Source: Enoplolaimus lenunculus
Lineage: Eukaryota > Nematoda > Enoplea > Enoplida > Thoracostomopsidae
Direction: 5' to 3'
Length of the DNA stretch: 64,000 nucleotides
Assembly: GCA_030248215.1 (NCBI GenBank)
Contig: JASANG010001037.1
Coordinates: 62,001 to 126,000, forward strand
The notes beneath the pieces were generated by a model that saw only the letters and a program-made list of their open reading frames with translations, was not told where the DNA came from and made no database searches. The translations under genes were made by a program, and so were the position numbers. Positions 11,559 through 23,700 of the stretch are shown piece by piece (within the stretch, counting starts at the first letter, position 1; each line of letters starts with the position of its first letter).

Positions 11559-11831
11559 GCACTATTTACACGTGCAAGTTTTTGCTGCGAGAACTTGCAG
11601 CTGCAACTTGCACTTGCAAGTTTTGTCCAAAATCCCATTCGAAAAATTTGCTGCTGCAAATAATTCATTAAAAATCATAGTTAAGAATTTAGTTCACATG
11701 AGTGAATAACCATGCAAGCTCACATAATTTATTGCAGCCGTTTTCTCATTGGCTGATGAAAAAATGCAAGTTCTGCGTGCAATTTGCAGCTGAAAGTTCT
11801 CGCAGCAAAAACTTGCACGTGAGAATAGGGC
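11559..11831. mobile_element. piggyBac-like MITE with TTAA target duplication
   Basis: TTAA flanks both ends (11555-11558 and 11832-11835). The inverted ends pair over about 60 bp: GCACTATTTACACGTGC / GCACGTGAGAATAGGGC, then AAGTTTTTGCTGCGAGAACT on both sides. TTAA duplication is the signature of the piggyBac superfamily. It is non-autonomous, with no frame. Confidence 0.75.
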
Positions 11832-12424
11832 TTAACGTTTAAAAATACAGAAGTTTTTTTGCGCTCGAACATAAGAAATCATTAGCTCTTACACAGAGCT
11901 GTCTCCTGAGTTTTAGGATTTATCATCGCACTAATTCAAAACACAATAGTACGTCTATTGAATCTTTAAAACATCTTGTTATCATACGAAACGGCACTAA
12001 TTAAATACAGAGCAATCCGTCTACTGTTTCGAACCTTAACAACATTCTACAATCAAGCCGAAATATTTTTTTGCTCACACGAATTTGAACCAAATGTTCA
12101 GGTATATAAAGTACCCCCGGTCGTGCGTATGTGATTATTTTTAATTTAATTTTGAAACAAAAATACACTTTTGTATTATTGACAAGTACAAAACAACCTT
12201 TTTCAAATAATTTAAAAACATTTTAGGTTTCAATATTTTTTACCATTCTCTCTGAGCTAAGCTTGATGGTATAAAGCATAACATTGTAACGTGTACACAA
12301 TTCAATAGCGAACTGATTGATTTCAACCGCGGTTTACCAGGTGAGAAGTCAACAAAGTTTGCTTTCGGGTTGGGACATAATTAAAGAACTGAGGAATATT
12401 TTGTTATTGCAATGTAAATTTCCA

Positions 12425-12655
12425 TGAGTTAATCAAATCAGACGAATAGTTAGTTATTTTTGAGTTAATAAATGTCAAGTTTAACTCACTCTGAGTTGAG
12501 CTGATTCTGCCTCTGAGTTGAGTTGATTCCGGGGGAGATGATTAATTAAATCAGGATGAGTTAAATCAACTCAGAATTTTGAGACTGTCTTAACTCAAAC
12601 TGAGTGATTCAACTCATTCTGAGTTAAAATCAACTCACTAGAATTTACAATGTGC
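12425..12655. repeat. Foldback element rich in GAGTTGA/TCAACTC, copy 1
   Basis: Many alternating GAGTTGA, TCAACTC and GAGTTAA motifs form overlapping short palindromes over about 230 bp. A related copy lies at 15836-16170. It has no coding capacity. Confidence 0.6.
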
Positions 12656-15224
12656 GTACAATGAGCAATTCATATGATCAACAAATAGTCGACGATAGAA
12701 ACAGTGCCATGGAATAGTAAAGCCGCTTTTTCAAGCCACCCGTGTATACCTGGTATTATAGCTAAACTTTTTATTCATATAACAGCACGAAGTACATGGT
12801 AAAGCATGTAGAAGTCTCTATATTTCTTATCTGTTTAAATTTCCAATAACTCAAGATATCGCGTTTTCCTTGCGATTTACCAATGTCAAATAATTTAATA
12901 CTGAGAGTAGACGGTTTATCGGTGAGCATGTGAAACAAGTAGTAACTTTTTTATCATAATGTTATGGTAGTGAGGGTAAATTTGACCAAATTAAATTTAA
13001 AATAAATATTTTTTCGGATGTTGATCAGGAAATGTGGTAAATTGGTTGTTGGCATGGTATTGCTTATAGTCGGCTCTTGAATTTATTCAGAGGTAGACGT
13101 GTGTGTCGCCGTATATACGTGCGTTTAATACTATATAAATTGGCTCGTTTTAGAGTTTACGCTTGCCTAACAAACTAAAATTGGGTTATACTATCTGTTT
13201 TTAAGATAATTGATATTCGGCATGGTACCACAATGGTGCATATTCGGTACACCCGTGTCCACAAAGGCGTCCGCAGTAAATTTAGACTGAAGGTCACTAT
13301 GAAATAATAGATTTGTTGCAAATGCTAAAATTATAGCAATATTATCCAGCGCTTTTAGAGGCGTGTCGCTCTGTTTTTGAAGGCAGTGGCGTTAACCACG
13401 TGTTTTTAACTGACTACAAGACGTTTGAAATAAGAGGCCACAAGGGTACAACTGGAGGTCTGCCTCCGGCTTCGGCTCCGGCTCCGGCTCCAGCTCCGGT
13501 AGAATTTTTGCCGGTGGTTACGGCACTTTCGGAAGTAAAATTTTGCATAATTTTGCAAAATTTATCTGTTTAGCGCGTTTCGTTTTACCTAATTGTCACA
13601 ATTTTTACGAAAGAATTTTAAAATTTCGCAGAAAATTAGCGTATAAAACCAAACAACTTCAAAACACTGCAGATACTAATTAACCATCATTTTTACTGCC
13701 TAATTTCGGCTCACCGCTGACTCCGGCTCCGGCTCCGGATTTCCACTTCCGGCTGCACCCTGGAGGCCACCGTCTGAAAAACCACTGAGCCTAACTTATT
13801 TAGTCTGCATATTCTCAATTTGCGCGAAACGATAAACTTTTAAAGGTTAAATTTTTGAAGTATCGAAATCGTGTTGAATTATTCTTTGACCGCATTAGCA
13901 TAGTGTAGTAATTATCAAAAAAACATTTTTTAACTCAGAGAATTCTTCTCTTGCCCTGTTAGAAGTTTTATGATCTCTCTGTTTGACAATTTTTTATTGA
14001 GGTTCTGTCCAAAAGACACTTGTTGTTCAATAATTCAAATTCGGCAAATTTAGTTTAGTTCTGGAAAACCCGAAAAATCAGAGTACTTGAGAGCAAATCA
14101 GTCTTAAAATAGACGGTTTTCACTTTTTCGTTGCGTTGAAACCTTTTGATGCGACCCATTTCATATTTTTAGACAGTGGTTGATTAAGGAAATTATTACG
14201 CAGGGTAGCTTGCAATATATATAATAGTTTAAAAAACTCCCGGCGAAGCGAGAAACCAGACGCAATTTTAGCAAATACTAAATTTTAACACGAACTTTAG
14301 GTTTTGATCACTATTGAACGGTTATAGCCGAATGGACGCCCCTTGTAGCCGCCGATACTCTTAGGCGTGGTTTTTTAGTTACAACTTCGGTGGCGCCGGC
14401 TTGGAGAAGTTTTTATGCCTAAGGAAAATTAACAATAAACAAGCAAAGGCGCATAATCTGATTTCATGACAGATTCCAGCAAAAGATTAAGACCAGACGG
14501 TAATTTTAGAGAAAACATAACTTTAGGGTTTTGTATAAAAACAGAGTGGTTTTTGACATTACATGTTAATTTAGAATGTGTGCTTGTAGATTTACTATTA
14601 GGCATATATGGCTAGTTCAGATTGCTTAATACGCCACGCAAATCTACCTAATCTAGAGCAACGGCATCCTCACAGGGGGCACTGGGCGGCCGTGCCTCCC
14701 CCCTTCAAAATTTGGAAGGTGCCCCGGCAAATATACTCGGTCTAAAAGTAAACAATCTTGAACTGCAATTGTAGGGCCACCGAAAACTATTAGGTGCCCT
14801 CAAATACAATTTTCTGCGGGCACCTCTTCCTTAGAACATACAATGTACCATATATACATCTGAGGGAGAAACCATTGTTTTCGCCGGACTATAATAGGGT
14901 AAGCATATGCGATAGACTAATGTTTTTGCTCAGGCTTAGGCTTAAAATGCGTGTTGGTAGTTTTTACAAGGGCATATATGGCTAGCACAGATCATTAATA
15001 CACTAAGCAAGTCTACATACCGCAGAATATAAAATGTACCGGTATACATACTCAGTACATTGTTTTGTATGGGTTTATTTATACCGGAAATTGTTAGGAA
15101 TTTCCCACCACCAATTTAGTGGAAAATATTTCACTTACAAATAATTACTATCTGAGACGAGAATTGTTTTAATTGCACTATTAAAAGCCCGTTTGATATC
15201 CTCTGTAGTATTGCGTTCTTAAAC
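12656..15224. other. No gene recognised; small repeats
   Basis: This is AT-rich. At 13455-13770 two GC-rich blocks (GGCTCCGGCTCCGGCTCC near 13470 and again near 13725) bracket AT-rich sequence. A TTAGGC-cored relic lies near 14885-14960. Nothing reads as an exon. Confidence 0.5.
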
Positions 15225-15615
15225 GCGTTCAGGCGCAAGTGTACTCGCGGGTAAAGATTTTCATCACGCGGGTGAAAAAAATTCACAGTTTAACCCGGGG
15301 CAAACTTTTAAGTTTTAAGAGGGAAAACCTACGCTATTGTCTGTTTTATTTTTGGTCAGGTGAAACCTACGCTATTGTCTGTTTTATTTTTAGTCAGGTG
15401 CTGCCCGTGTTTTATTTAGTTGGGTTTGAAATTTTGCTGTTTCCGGTAAAATTTCATTTGTAAAATCCATTGAAGCTATATCGCTAAACTTCCTTAAAAC
15501 GCGAATCACTAGCGATCTTTAAAATTCTGGTTTAACTTCAGGTGCGGGTAAAAGGAGGGTGCGGGTAAAAATTCTTTTTGCGTGGGTTAAGCACGGTCGG
15601 GTATAAAATCGTTTC
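15225..15615. repeat. CGCGGGTAA-type element, copy 1
   Basis: Repeated CGCGGGTAAA, CGCGGGTGAAAA and TAACCCGGGGC motifs occur at both ends, with an AT-rich middle that includes an internal direct duplication around ACCTACGCTATTGTCTG (near 15330 and 15365). A related element lies at 53625-54200. Confidence 0.55.
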
Positions 15616-15689
15616 CCATGTCCACTCGGACTCCATTTGATGACTGTTTGCTTGACCAATGTTACTTTGAGAGACGAACCATTTTTCGC

Positions 15690-15785
15690 GGGACTATTTA
15701 TAATAGAGTAAGCTTACGCTTTTGACTCATTTTCCTGCTGATGCTTATGCTTAAAATAGGTCAATACTTCTGTTGCACCCCTCAA
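15690..15785 (+). repeat. TTAGGC-cored element, relic
   Basis: The 5' module is recognisable (CGGGACT...AATAGAGTAAGCTTACGC, GACTCATTTT). The core is reduced to ATGCTTATGCTTAAA and the 3' side to TACTTCTGTTGC. Confidence 0.5.
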
Positions 15786-15835
15786 AGTAACGTTAGCCGT
15801 TTGCTTGAGCAAACGGCTCGTTGTAACTTATTGTC

Positions 15836-16170
15836 AGATAGTTTGTCCTCATAGTCCTCACTGTAAATTACAGTGAGTTGGTTTTATCTAGGAATGAGTT
15901 GAATCAGTCAGTCTAAGTTAGGACTATGATAACTCAAAGTTTTGAGTTGATTCAACTCACTATAGGCAAATCAATCAGCCTGCGTTAGGACTATCTGAAC
16001 TCAAAATTTTGATTTGATTTCATTTATTCTGAGTTAGTTTAGCAACTCACCTGGAACCTAATCGACAACTGAGAGTGACTTGACGTTTACTGATACTATA
16101 TACCTAACTTAAAAACTGTCTTACTCGCTAGATAAACTTGATTAATCAACTCATCGGAATTTACCGTTCG
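15836..16170. repeat. Foldback element rich in GAGTTGA/TCAACTC, copy 2
   Basis: Dense motifs such as ACAGTGAGTTGG, AGTTGAATCAGTCAG and GAGTTGATTCAACTCAC build nested palindromes. It is of the same type as 12425-12655. Confidence 0.55.
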
Positions 16171-17629
16171 TGCGCATTGCTGTGTGCATCACGCAATGAC
16201 TCATTTATCCATTATTAAAAGTACGTAAATTATACATTTGCCTGTCTCCAAACGAATCCAAATTCCTCGGTGAAATCACTGTCGAATATATTCAAAACGT
16301 AAATTTTTGGTTTCAAATAGTGCTTTTTAGTAATTATCGAAAATATAGCTTAAAAATTATAAGATTTACAGCAAAAAGCGCTTCCATTTTCAACCGGCTT
16401 TATGTTTTTTGAGAACATTAGTAAAAAATTAATCTTACAAAATACTGTTACATGCTGTACAACTTATACGCATCGCCTCTGAATCTGCTCATTTTTCAAC
16501 TTAGCTAAGTAGGCACATGATCTAAAAAATTTACACAATCTTCTTAGTTAACAATTAAAAATCTAATCAATTCAGCATATCGCAAATCCATGGCGACCAG
16601 GCAAATCAAACAAACTTATATCAAACCATATATGCCGTTAAATATTTGTAAGGGGTAATACCTTATAGAGTAAAACCTATTGCTTAATCTGGTTAATGAT
16701 GTCAAAGTCTTACTTTTGCGCTTTGCTCAAAATCCACAATTGCACACTGCAACCAAATATTCTGGTGGCACCGATGATATTTACTAGAAAACTGTTTGAA
16801 ATCATCGTTTTAAGCGAGCTCGTTTATATGTTTTTCGTTGAAAACGATTTGCTTACGTCTTATTCAAACTCAAATGAGAGATGGGTCAACAGACAATTCA
16901 CAGAAAAAGCATACTACCAAAAATGACAATGGGTGACTTAATAGCTACTACCATTGTCCGCGTGTGGGTTTTTCCTTGGATCATTGACATGCACTCAAAA
17001 CACGAGTTATTAGGTTTGAACTTTGATATTTTAAAATTAATAGTTCGTAGCACAAGGCCACCAATGCTCTGTAAATAGCATACGGAAACACTACTCTGAA
17101 TCGATTTTGCGTAGGATTGGTTTTTATGGTACTATAAATAGATTGTGTCGTTCGAGTGTGCTATACACCAATCTTGTTGAATATAACGAGTCTTCGCACC
17201 CTCTTCTAGTCTCTATACGCCAGTCCGTAAACGAGCGGGGCCAGGGGAAGTTCAGCCTCTCTTCCTTGGAAAAATTTTGGCCCCATAGAAAATTTTCAAC
17301 CTTGTTTGTAAGTCAGCGAACATCCTTGTATGCCCCCCATGAAACAGTTTTAGTCCTCTTAGCAAGGTGAACTGGCTACGGGTCTGTTTATATGGTAAAA
17401 ATACCATGGGGTCGAGCCATGGTATTCGAATATTCCTGCGAGCAAGAAAATTTTTGTGACTTCTGTTAAGCAGATATTCCTTCAGTTTTTCCTGGCATAA
17501 ATTTTGCGCTTATATAAAAAATGATTAAATTCCTCCCAGCAGGGTGAGCTGGCCATGGACCTCGGCTACATATTATATAGACAGTGCGGACGAATTAATG
17601 GTTTCTGACCAGTGTCAATAACCGGACCG
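16171..17629. other. No gene recognised
   Basis: Two overlapping open frames on the plus strand between 16696 and 17078 have no recognisable motif or splice partner. The 17220-17400 stretch belongs to the dispersed repeat that ends in CAAGGTGAACTGGC. Confidence 0.4.
17220..17400 (+). repeat. Dispersed repeat ending in AGCAAGGTGARCTGGCTACGGG
   Basis: The text has the family order AAAATTTT, TTTTCAACCTTG, GTAAGTCAGCGAA, CCTTGTATGCCCC, TTTTAGTCC, then CTAGCAAGGTGAACTGG-like text. Other copies lie near 20490-20650, 22395-22745, 24630-24800, 32115-32250, 36180-36290 and 54790-54965 (the last inverted). Confidence 0.6.
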
Positions 17630-17765
17630 TAACAGTAGGTATAAGCATATTCGTAAGAAATCCTATGGCTAAGCATAGAAATGAGCTTATACCTAACATA
17701 AGGTGAGCAACAAAATTAGTCTAAAGCTTAAGCCTATTCTATTGCTGTCCAGCAGAAAAACGTTC
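17630..17765 (-). repeat. TTAGGC-cored element, minus orientation
   Basis: Reading the minus strand gives CTGCTGGACAGCAATAGAAT, AGGCTTAAGCTTTAGACTAA, a degraded core, then ATGCTTATACCTACTGTTACG. Both flanking modules are preserved and the core is degenerate. Confidence 0.6.
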
Positions 17766-18029
17766 CGCTACTGATCTTTACATGGAGCTGGTTTCTGAAA
17801 AAATGTGCCCTTACCAATATAGTAACATTACAACAGTCACCAGTTACTTTTTGCCAATATTTCCCAGCTTTATGCCAAACAAACCGACCAGTACCTTTAT
17901 GTATTGTGCCTAAGGGCAACCAATCTGGGTTCATTATTAAGGATAAAAAATCACAAACGGAACTTGATCCACAGTTTCACACCTTTCGTTAACCGGAAGC
18001 AGTGCAGGGTTCAACAGAAATCGTATTTA

Positions 18030-18215
18030 TTTTGATAATTATTATTATTATACTTATTATTATTATTATACTTATTATACTTATTATTATTATTATTATT
18101 ATACTTATTATTATTATTATTATTATACTTATTATTATTATTATACTTATTATTATTATACTTATTATTATTATTATTAATATTATTATTATTATTATTA
18201 TTTATTGTTGTTGTT
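18030..18215 (+). repeat. Microsatellite (TTA)n with interspersed CTT
   Basis: TTATTA runs alternate with ACTTATT, followed by a short GTT run. The isoleucine-rich frame this creates is not a gene. Confidence 0.97.
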
Positions 18216-18479
18216 GTTGCGTCTTGGCTTTTTTTCAGTTTCGTTGTTCACATTTCTAACTTCAATGCAAAAAACAAGCGTTTATTAAATAGGACTTGTG
18301 GTCATTCCAATATATCATGATTTGATATCTTAAAGCATAGGTTGATTTTTGGAAAAAGTTGTATATTGTATTTTCACTGCGCTATTTTGCGTAACCATTA
18401 CTTGGAATTCAAAGCACAGAATCGCTTACATTCGCCCCACAGTAGTGTTAATTTGACAAACGGAATATAAGTCTTGTCC

Positions 18480-19745
18480 GAAAAGTTATTTATTAGTTTC
18501 CTAAGGCGAACCTTAAAGCTAAGCTTAAACAACGGGATAAGCCTAAGCTTAAGCCTTGTTCCAGTCACAACGTGTGCGAGGGACAGAATGTTCAGAACCA
18601 AAATAAGCTTGATTTCGTAAAATTCACAAAACTCTGCTGCTGACAAATTAAACTTTAACTCCAACGTCAACGAAAAATTACAAAGTAATGAAATATTACG
18701 GTGAACCTGATCGATGTATCGAATTCATAAGCCTAAGCTTAAACCTATAATGATTATTCCAGTCGTTACGTGGGTGAGACACAAAATATTCAAAAACCGT
18801 ATAATCAAACTCCATTTCGTAAAATTGACAAAACTCTGAAGCCCAAAATTAAAATTTAACTTAAAATATAATATTACACTGAACACGGACTATAAAAATT
18901 GTGTCCGACAAAAAAAGTCTAAAAAACTTTTCAGCTTAATAAACACAACCAGACAGCAATGGTTTCGGCGTCAACTGCCCAAACGCTGTTCACGAGACAC
19001 CCATTAGCATGTCAGTCACGCGCAGTTGACATCGATATATTTCTTGCCACGTATAAACAAACAACGCATAAATGAATTGGTTTTTACAAAAAATATGGCA
19101 TAAACCGTTTTAAAATGTCGAGTCTACTTTAAGCCCGAAGGTTAGTCCTTAGACGTAAAAACGTAATTCCTAATAGAAACCTCAGTCTGCTAAGCTTACT
19201 CCGCTATTAGCCTAACGCTTTACGTTATTCCTCAGACCCATTAGATACCTAAACCTAATCTCAATGTAAGTATCCAATTATAACCTAGCTATAATCGAAT
19301 TCAAACCCTCAAACCGTGCAAAAAGATAACACTGGTTAAAAGTTTGTATAAATGATTATTGCGAAAGGTAAACGAGAGCGTACAAATTCTCATAACACAA
19401 CGAACCTGATCCTAAAGCGTATTAAGAGTTGCGATATACTTTAGCGCTTGACGTAGCCGCGCGTCGCTGCACGCCGGTGTGCGATGCTAACAAAAATATG
19501 GGCAAAATCTGTTTGGTCGCTTTTGGCAATTTTTAATAAAAAAATTCATCGTGTCGTTCCTCCGGCACACGGCGGGATCCGGCGCGTGCCGAGTACAGCG
19601 CAACCATTACTGTTCTAAGCTTACTTGATTAGGCTCTATGTTAAACTTGGCACTTATTAGAAATCTAACATAAACTAATCTTAAGCAGTTCTAAGCCTAG
19701 CCCTAATCGAAGCCTCAGCCCTAAAACTTGTTAAACAGATCAAAG
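18480..19745. repeat. Cluster of CCTAA/TTAGG-type degenerate arrays
   Basis: Short arrays occur near 18495-18565, 18725-18755, 19130-19275 and 19615-19740, with text such as AAGCCTAAGCTTAAGCC, ACCTAAACCTAATC and TAAGCCTAGCCCTAATC. Between them lies a GC-rich element at 19440-19606. Confidence 0.5.
19440..19606. repeat. GC-rich element with TTAGCGC...GCGCAACC ends
   Basis: CpG-rich blocks (GTAGCCGCGCGTCGCTGC and CACACGGCGGGATCCGGCGC) flank an AT centre. The outer text TTTAGCGC and ACAGCGCAACC matches the ends of the GCGCTATACTT family. It is a diverged member. Confidence 0.5.
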
Positions 19746-19970
19746 TTTGTATTTTAGTGAGAGAAGCAAAACAGCGGACATATTTTCATAACAGTATCTT
19801 TACTTTTTCTTTAAGATAACTGAGAAATTTCTACTTTCGACGGTAATAATGTCATTTAAATTCATAGCTTATAAATACTATACAACGTTATTATCAGCAT
19901 ACGTTTATATGTCACGGCAGCATTTACGTCGTTGGCCAAAGTGCTATTCAGATTAATTAGAAATTGTTTA

Positions 19971-20175
19971 CACTGCACAAAAAAGGTGAGTCAAATGAAG
20001 TCTCTCCGAAATAAGCTCTACGGGACTGCACAAACTGAGTCGAACACGGCTCCGAAAAGAGTCAAACGTGCGACTCAGTGACTCGAATTTGACTGTGGAG
20101 GAGTCGAATTTGACTCAGTTTGTGTAGTTCCGTGCGGCCTATTTCGGAGAGTCGATCACGATTTTTTGCAGTGTA
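19971..20175. repeat. Foldback element of the GAGTCAAATTGACTC family, copy 2
   Basis: It is bounded by TACACTGC and GCAGTGTA. Arms with ACTGAGTC and GACTCAGTTTGTG pair. The tips and arm order match copy 1. Confidence 0.75.
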
Positions 20176-20489
20176 CTAGGTCTTGGCCAAATTGGTAGCT
20201 TGCAGTATATATTTGTCCTAGGTCCATTAGCTATTGGACTGAATAGAAATTTTTGCTTTCAACATAAATATAGTGTGGGATTCCACTATGCCGCTGTGTA
20301 GAATAAACCAATAATTACTCTGAGTAACAATCTGTAAAAAACCAAATAGCAAATGTCTTTAATATTAGTTTGGCCTACGACATATACGCAGAACGATGCA
20401 AACGCTTCCGTGGTTCATCACAATTTAGATTTCGTCGTTACCAACCAATCATGTTTAGGGAAACTCAATCAACGGGTTTCGAACGGGAC

Positions 20490-20650
20490 CATAGCCACCC
20501 CCCCCCCCCCCCGCGGATTCAACCCCCCGAAAAAATTTTGCCCTCCCCCAAGAAAAGTTTCAAATTTGCATGTAAGCTGTCGAAAACCTTGTATGCAACT
20601 CCTGAAATATGTTTAGCTCCCCCTAGCAAGGTGAGCTTGTTCAGGTCTGG
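20490..20650 (+). repeat. Dispersed repeat ending in AGCAAGGTGAGCT, with poly-C tract
   Basis: A 14-16 base C run (about 20501-20514) opens this copy. AAAATTTTGCCC, GTTTCAAATTTGCATG, CGAAAACCTTGTATGC and CTAGCAAGGTGAGCTTG follow. Confidence 0.55.
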
Positions 20651-20657
20651 TTTCACT

Positions 20658-20759
20658 TCAGCATAGATCAATCACATTGTCATCGGTAACTTTAACATCT
20701 GCTAGTCCTATAAACTGCGTTTCCGATGTACGATATAGACTTTCCACAATGAACGCAAC
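20658..20759 (-). CDS. MAM gene exon 8 (C-terminus)
   Basis: The acceptor is GGTTATTTTAG. It encodes VAFIVESLYRTSETQFIGLA, then DVKVTDDNVIDLC and a TGA. It matches the closing I-A-x-D-D...C of MAM domains. The stop lies just before repeat-derived sequence. Confidence 0.65.
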   Translation of the reverse strand, partial: VAFIVESLYRTSETQFIGLADVKVTDDNVIDLC

Positions 20760-23700
20760 CTAAAATAACCAGTTGTATCCGCAATGTCAACTGTGTATAG
20801 CACCTATCACCAGTTTATAGTTGGCATTAGGTTTTTAAAATCATCATAAAGCTGGTTGATTCAAGCTCGAAAATGTATCAAATGATTGACCTTGTCGTTC
20901 ATTGGTTGTTAAGTTACAAGTATGGTCAAGTTAGAGGTCAAGCCAAGACCTAATAAAATGATGCGGCGTTTCCAAACCAAGGTCCTGGCTACCCATATCA
21001 TCAGGCATTACAGAATTTTCGAACCAAGTGTTCGGGAACCAAAATGGAACTGTTCGAATACCTGTAGTTTACTTCCATAGGTGCAACGATTGTTGAAAAG
21101 TTACTCTCCATGACTGAATAGCTTTATAGGCCATACCCGTAGACACAGTACGGATCGAAATGGGATACCCAAGCGCCAAGCCTTAGTCTTCCAAAAGGGA
21201 TCAAAACAAAAACATTGCAGCAATATAGCACTAAAATTATGTTTGGCTTCTCGTTCGCTTTGCTCGCGATTTTTATTCACTTATAGGCCAATGTCTTAGG
21301 CTTAGGCTTATAAACTAATTTTTGCAACGCTTATGCTTAGGCTTAGGATTATGAACTAATTTTTGCAACGGTTAGGCTTCGGCTTAGGAATACGCTTAAT
21401 CGCGCTCCGCCAACATTTTCCGGTTGCGACCCTGTCCGCATTTAGTTCCTAATATAAAAGCGGGAGTTTTTATGGGTGTTTTCGTATTAATGACATAGCT
21501 AACCTTTATCCAATTTAAAAATTATTCTAAAAACCACATCTGCTCTTTAGCTGTTATCGTGGAATGATGTCTGTAGGAGATGTCATTGTCATCATCAAAA
21601 TGTGTTTTGCAGTATTTCTTTTCTGTTTTATGTTCCTAACTCACAACGTAATATCCTTTAGGCAGGCGGATAATCTCTTGCCGCCATTGGCTGTTCAACT
21701 CAACATTGATTGCGTTCGATAATAAAATTCGCGGAGATATCCAAATGCATCTTCGGTTTCTATCGTTGACGTTCTAAAATTTAGACGCACACCGCATTTT
21801 AAATTTTCTAAAGGGGTGATTATTGTCGGCATTTAAAAAATTGTTAGCAAAATTTTTGACCACAAAAAATCTTGCTCCCACTCTTGTGTTAAACAATCTC
21901 TGGTTGTTGTGCTGTATATTTGTGAGGCGTGTTTTATCTCAGGTGGTTAAAAAGTGAACTAAAGTGTAAATGGAATTAATGTCTCGCTGCAAAATATTAC
22001 TGGTTCACATTGCGTTACTGCGAAGTTGACATTTTAGAGTCAGTTTTGAGTATACAGCCGGAGGACCTATGTTTGTAACCTACACTGCATAAAATGGTGC
22101 GTCAAATTGACTCCCTCCGAAATAGGCTTTTCCGGACTGCACAAACTGAGTCAAAGTCTCCGCGTCAAATTCGACTTAATGAGTCGCTCAGTGAGTCAAA
22201 TTTGACTCTGGCGGTGTCGAACTTTGATTCAGTTTGTGAGTCCGGAAAAGCCTATTTCGGAGAGAGTCAATTTGACTCCCCATTTTTTGCAGTGTATTCA
22301 TGTTTAGGTTTGTCGTACCGCGGTCCTATATAACGAGTCTCTAAAGTGTACACTTTGCAAATATTTATCATTGTGAAATAATACATACTTAGGCCCGTAA
22401 CCAGAAGGGTATCAGGGGTGAGTCTTTTTGAAAGTTTTTAACCTCGCTTACACTGTAAAAATGGGGGATCAAATTGAGTTTGTGGGAAATAGGCTTTTCC
22501 TGACTACTCAAACTGAGTCAAAATTCGACTCCGCCAGAGTCAAATTCGACTCGCTGAGTGATTCAGTGAATCGAATTTGTCTCGGGCGGAGTCGAATTTT
22601 GATTCAGTTTGTGTAGTCAGGAAAAGCATTTTCGGACAGAGTGAATTTGACTCCCCATATTTTACAGTGTATAAGACATCGGAAGCATTGTATGCGTCTA
22701 CTGAGAAATATTTGGCCCCCAGTAAGATGATCTGGCTACGGGACTGTACACTTTTCGCAATATACATAAATCAATTGAATTTTATTGCGCTTAAAAATTT
22801 ATTCAAACTACACTGCAAATAATGGTGAGTCAAATTGACTCAAACCGAAATAAGAGCTCTACGGGACTACACAAACTGAGTCAAATTTGACTCTGCCGGA
22901 GTCAAACGTGCGACTTAGTCAGTTGAGTTTAACTCGGGCGAAGTGGAATTTGACTCAATTTGAGTAGTAAGACGCTCGTCATCATTAGCTTAAACCTTGT
23001 TTTTTTAATCCGAAAATTATCTTATATTTTACTTTTGTAAATAGAACCAATAAACTTCGACTTACGGTCAGCAGGCACACGCTTAACTGTGAATTTTCAG
23101 ATGCTTGGTGTCGTTTAAAATTTAACCACGCATAATCGGTTACGGTCACAAGTTGACTAATCAACATAGTTTCGCTTGATTCAACCGCAAAATCGTCTAC
23201 TGAGTTTGATAGTTGCCCCACGGCAAAATTACTGTCTGTAAAATATTCATTAACTCAAAAATCAAGAATGCTTCTGGAAAAACAAAATTTGAAGAAATTG
23301 TGAAAAAAGGAAATTCGAAAAACATTACAAAAATTATATAGTGAATTCTAAAACAAAAACTATTCAGAAGAGTAAAATATATTTGATTGACGAAAAGATC
23401 AAATTTTAAAAAAAAAATTACCAAAAAGGTAACGAAATGTGCACAACATTGTTTTATTGGAATCCGGCAGCAAAACGTTCTGCCTCTAATCTTTACATGG
23501 GCCAAAATTGCGAAACAACGAAATAAAACTGTATTGAATTATTGACAAAAAGTGATTTTGCTAGTTTTCACCTCTTCCAAATGGCCCAGTTTCGATTTCT
23601 TGTCCCACGGCTCCAAATGGTGCTTTAACTATTCGCCAACCGCTCGAAGTTTTATCAGCGACCGATGTGTACGTGCACAAGCCTACAAAATAAAATGGAA

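Noticed and set aside
18002-18259. Isoleucine-rich open frame
   Set aside because: It is the translation of a TTA microsatellite.
22985-23221. Minus-strand open frame as a single-exon gene
   Set aside because: Its useful part is MAM gene exon 6 (23066-23235); the remainder is intron.
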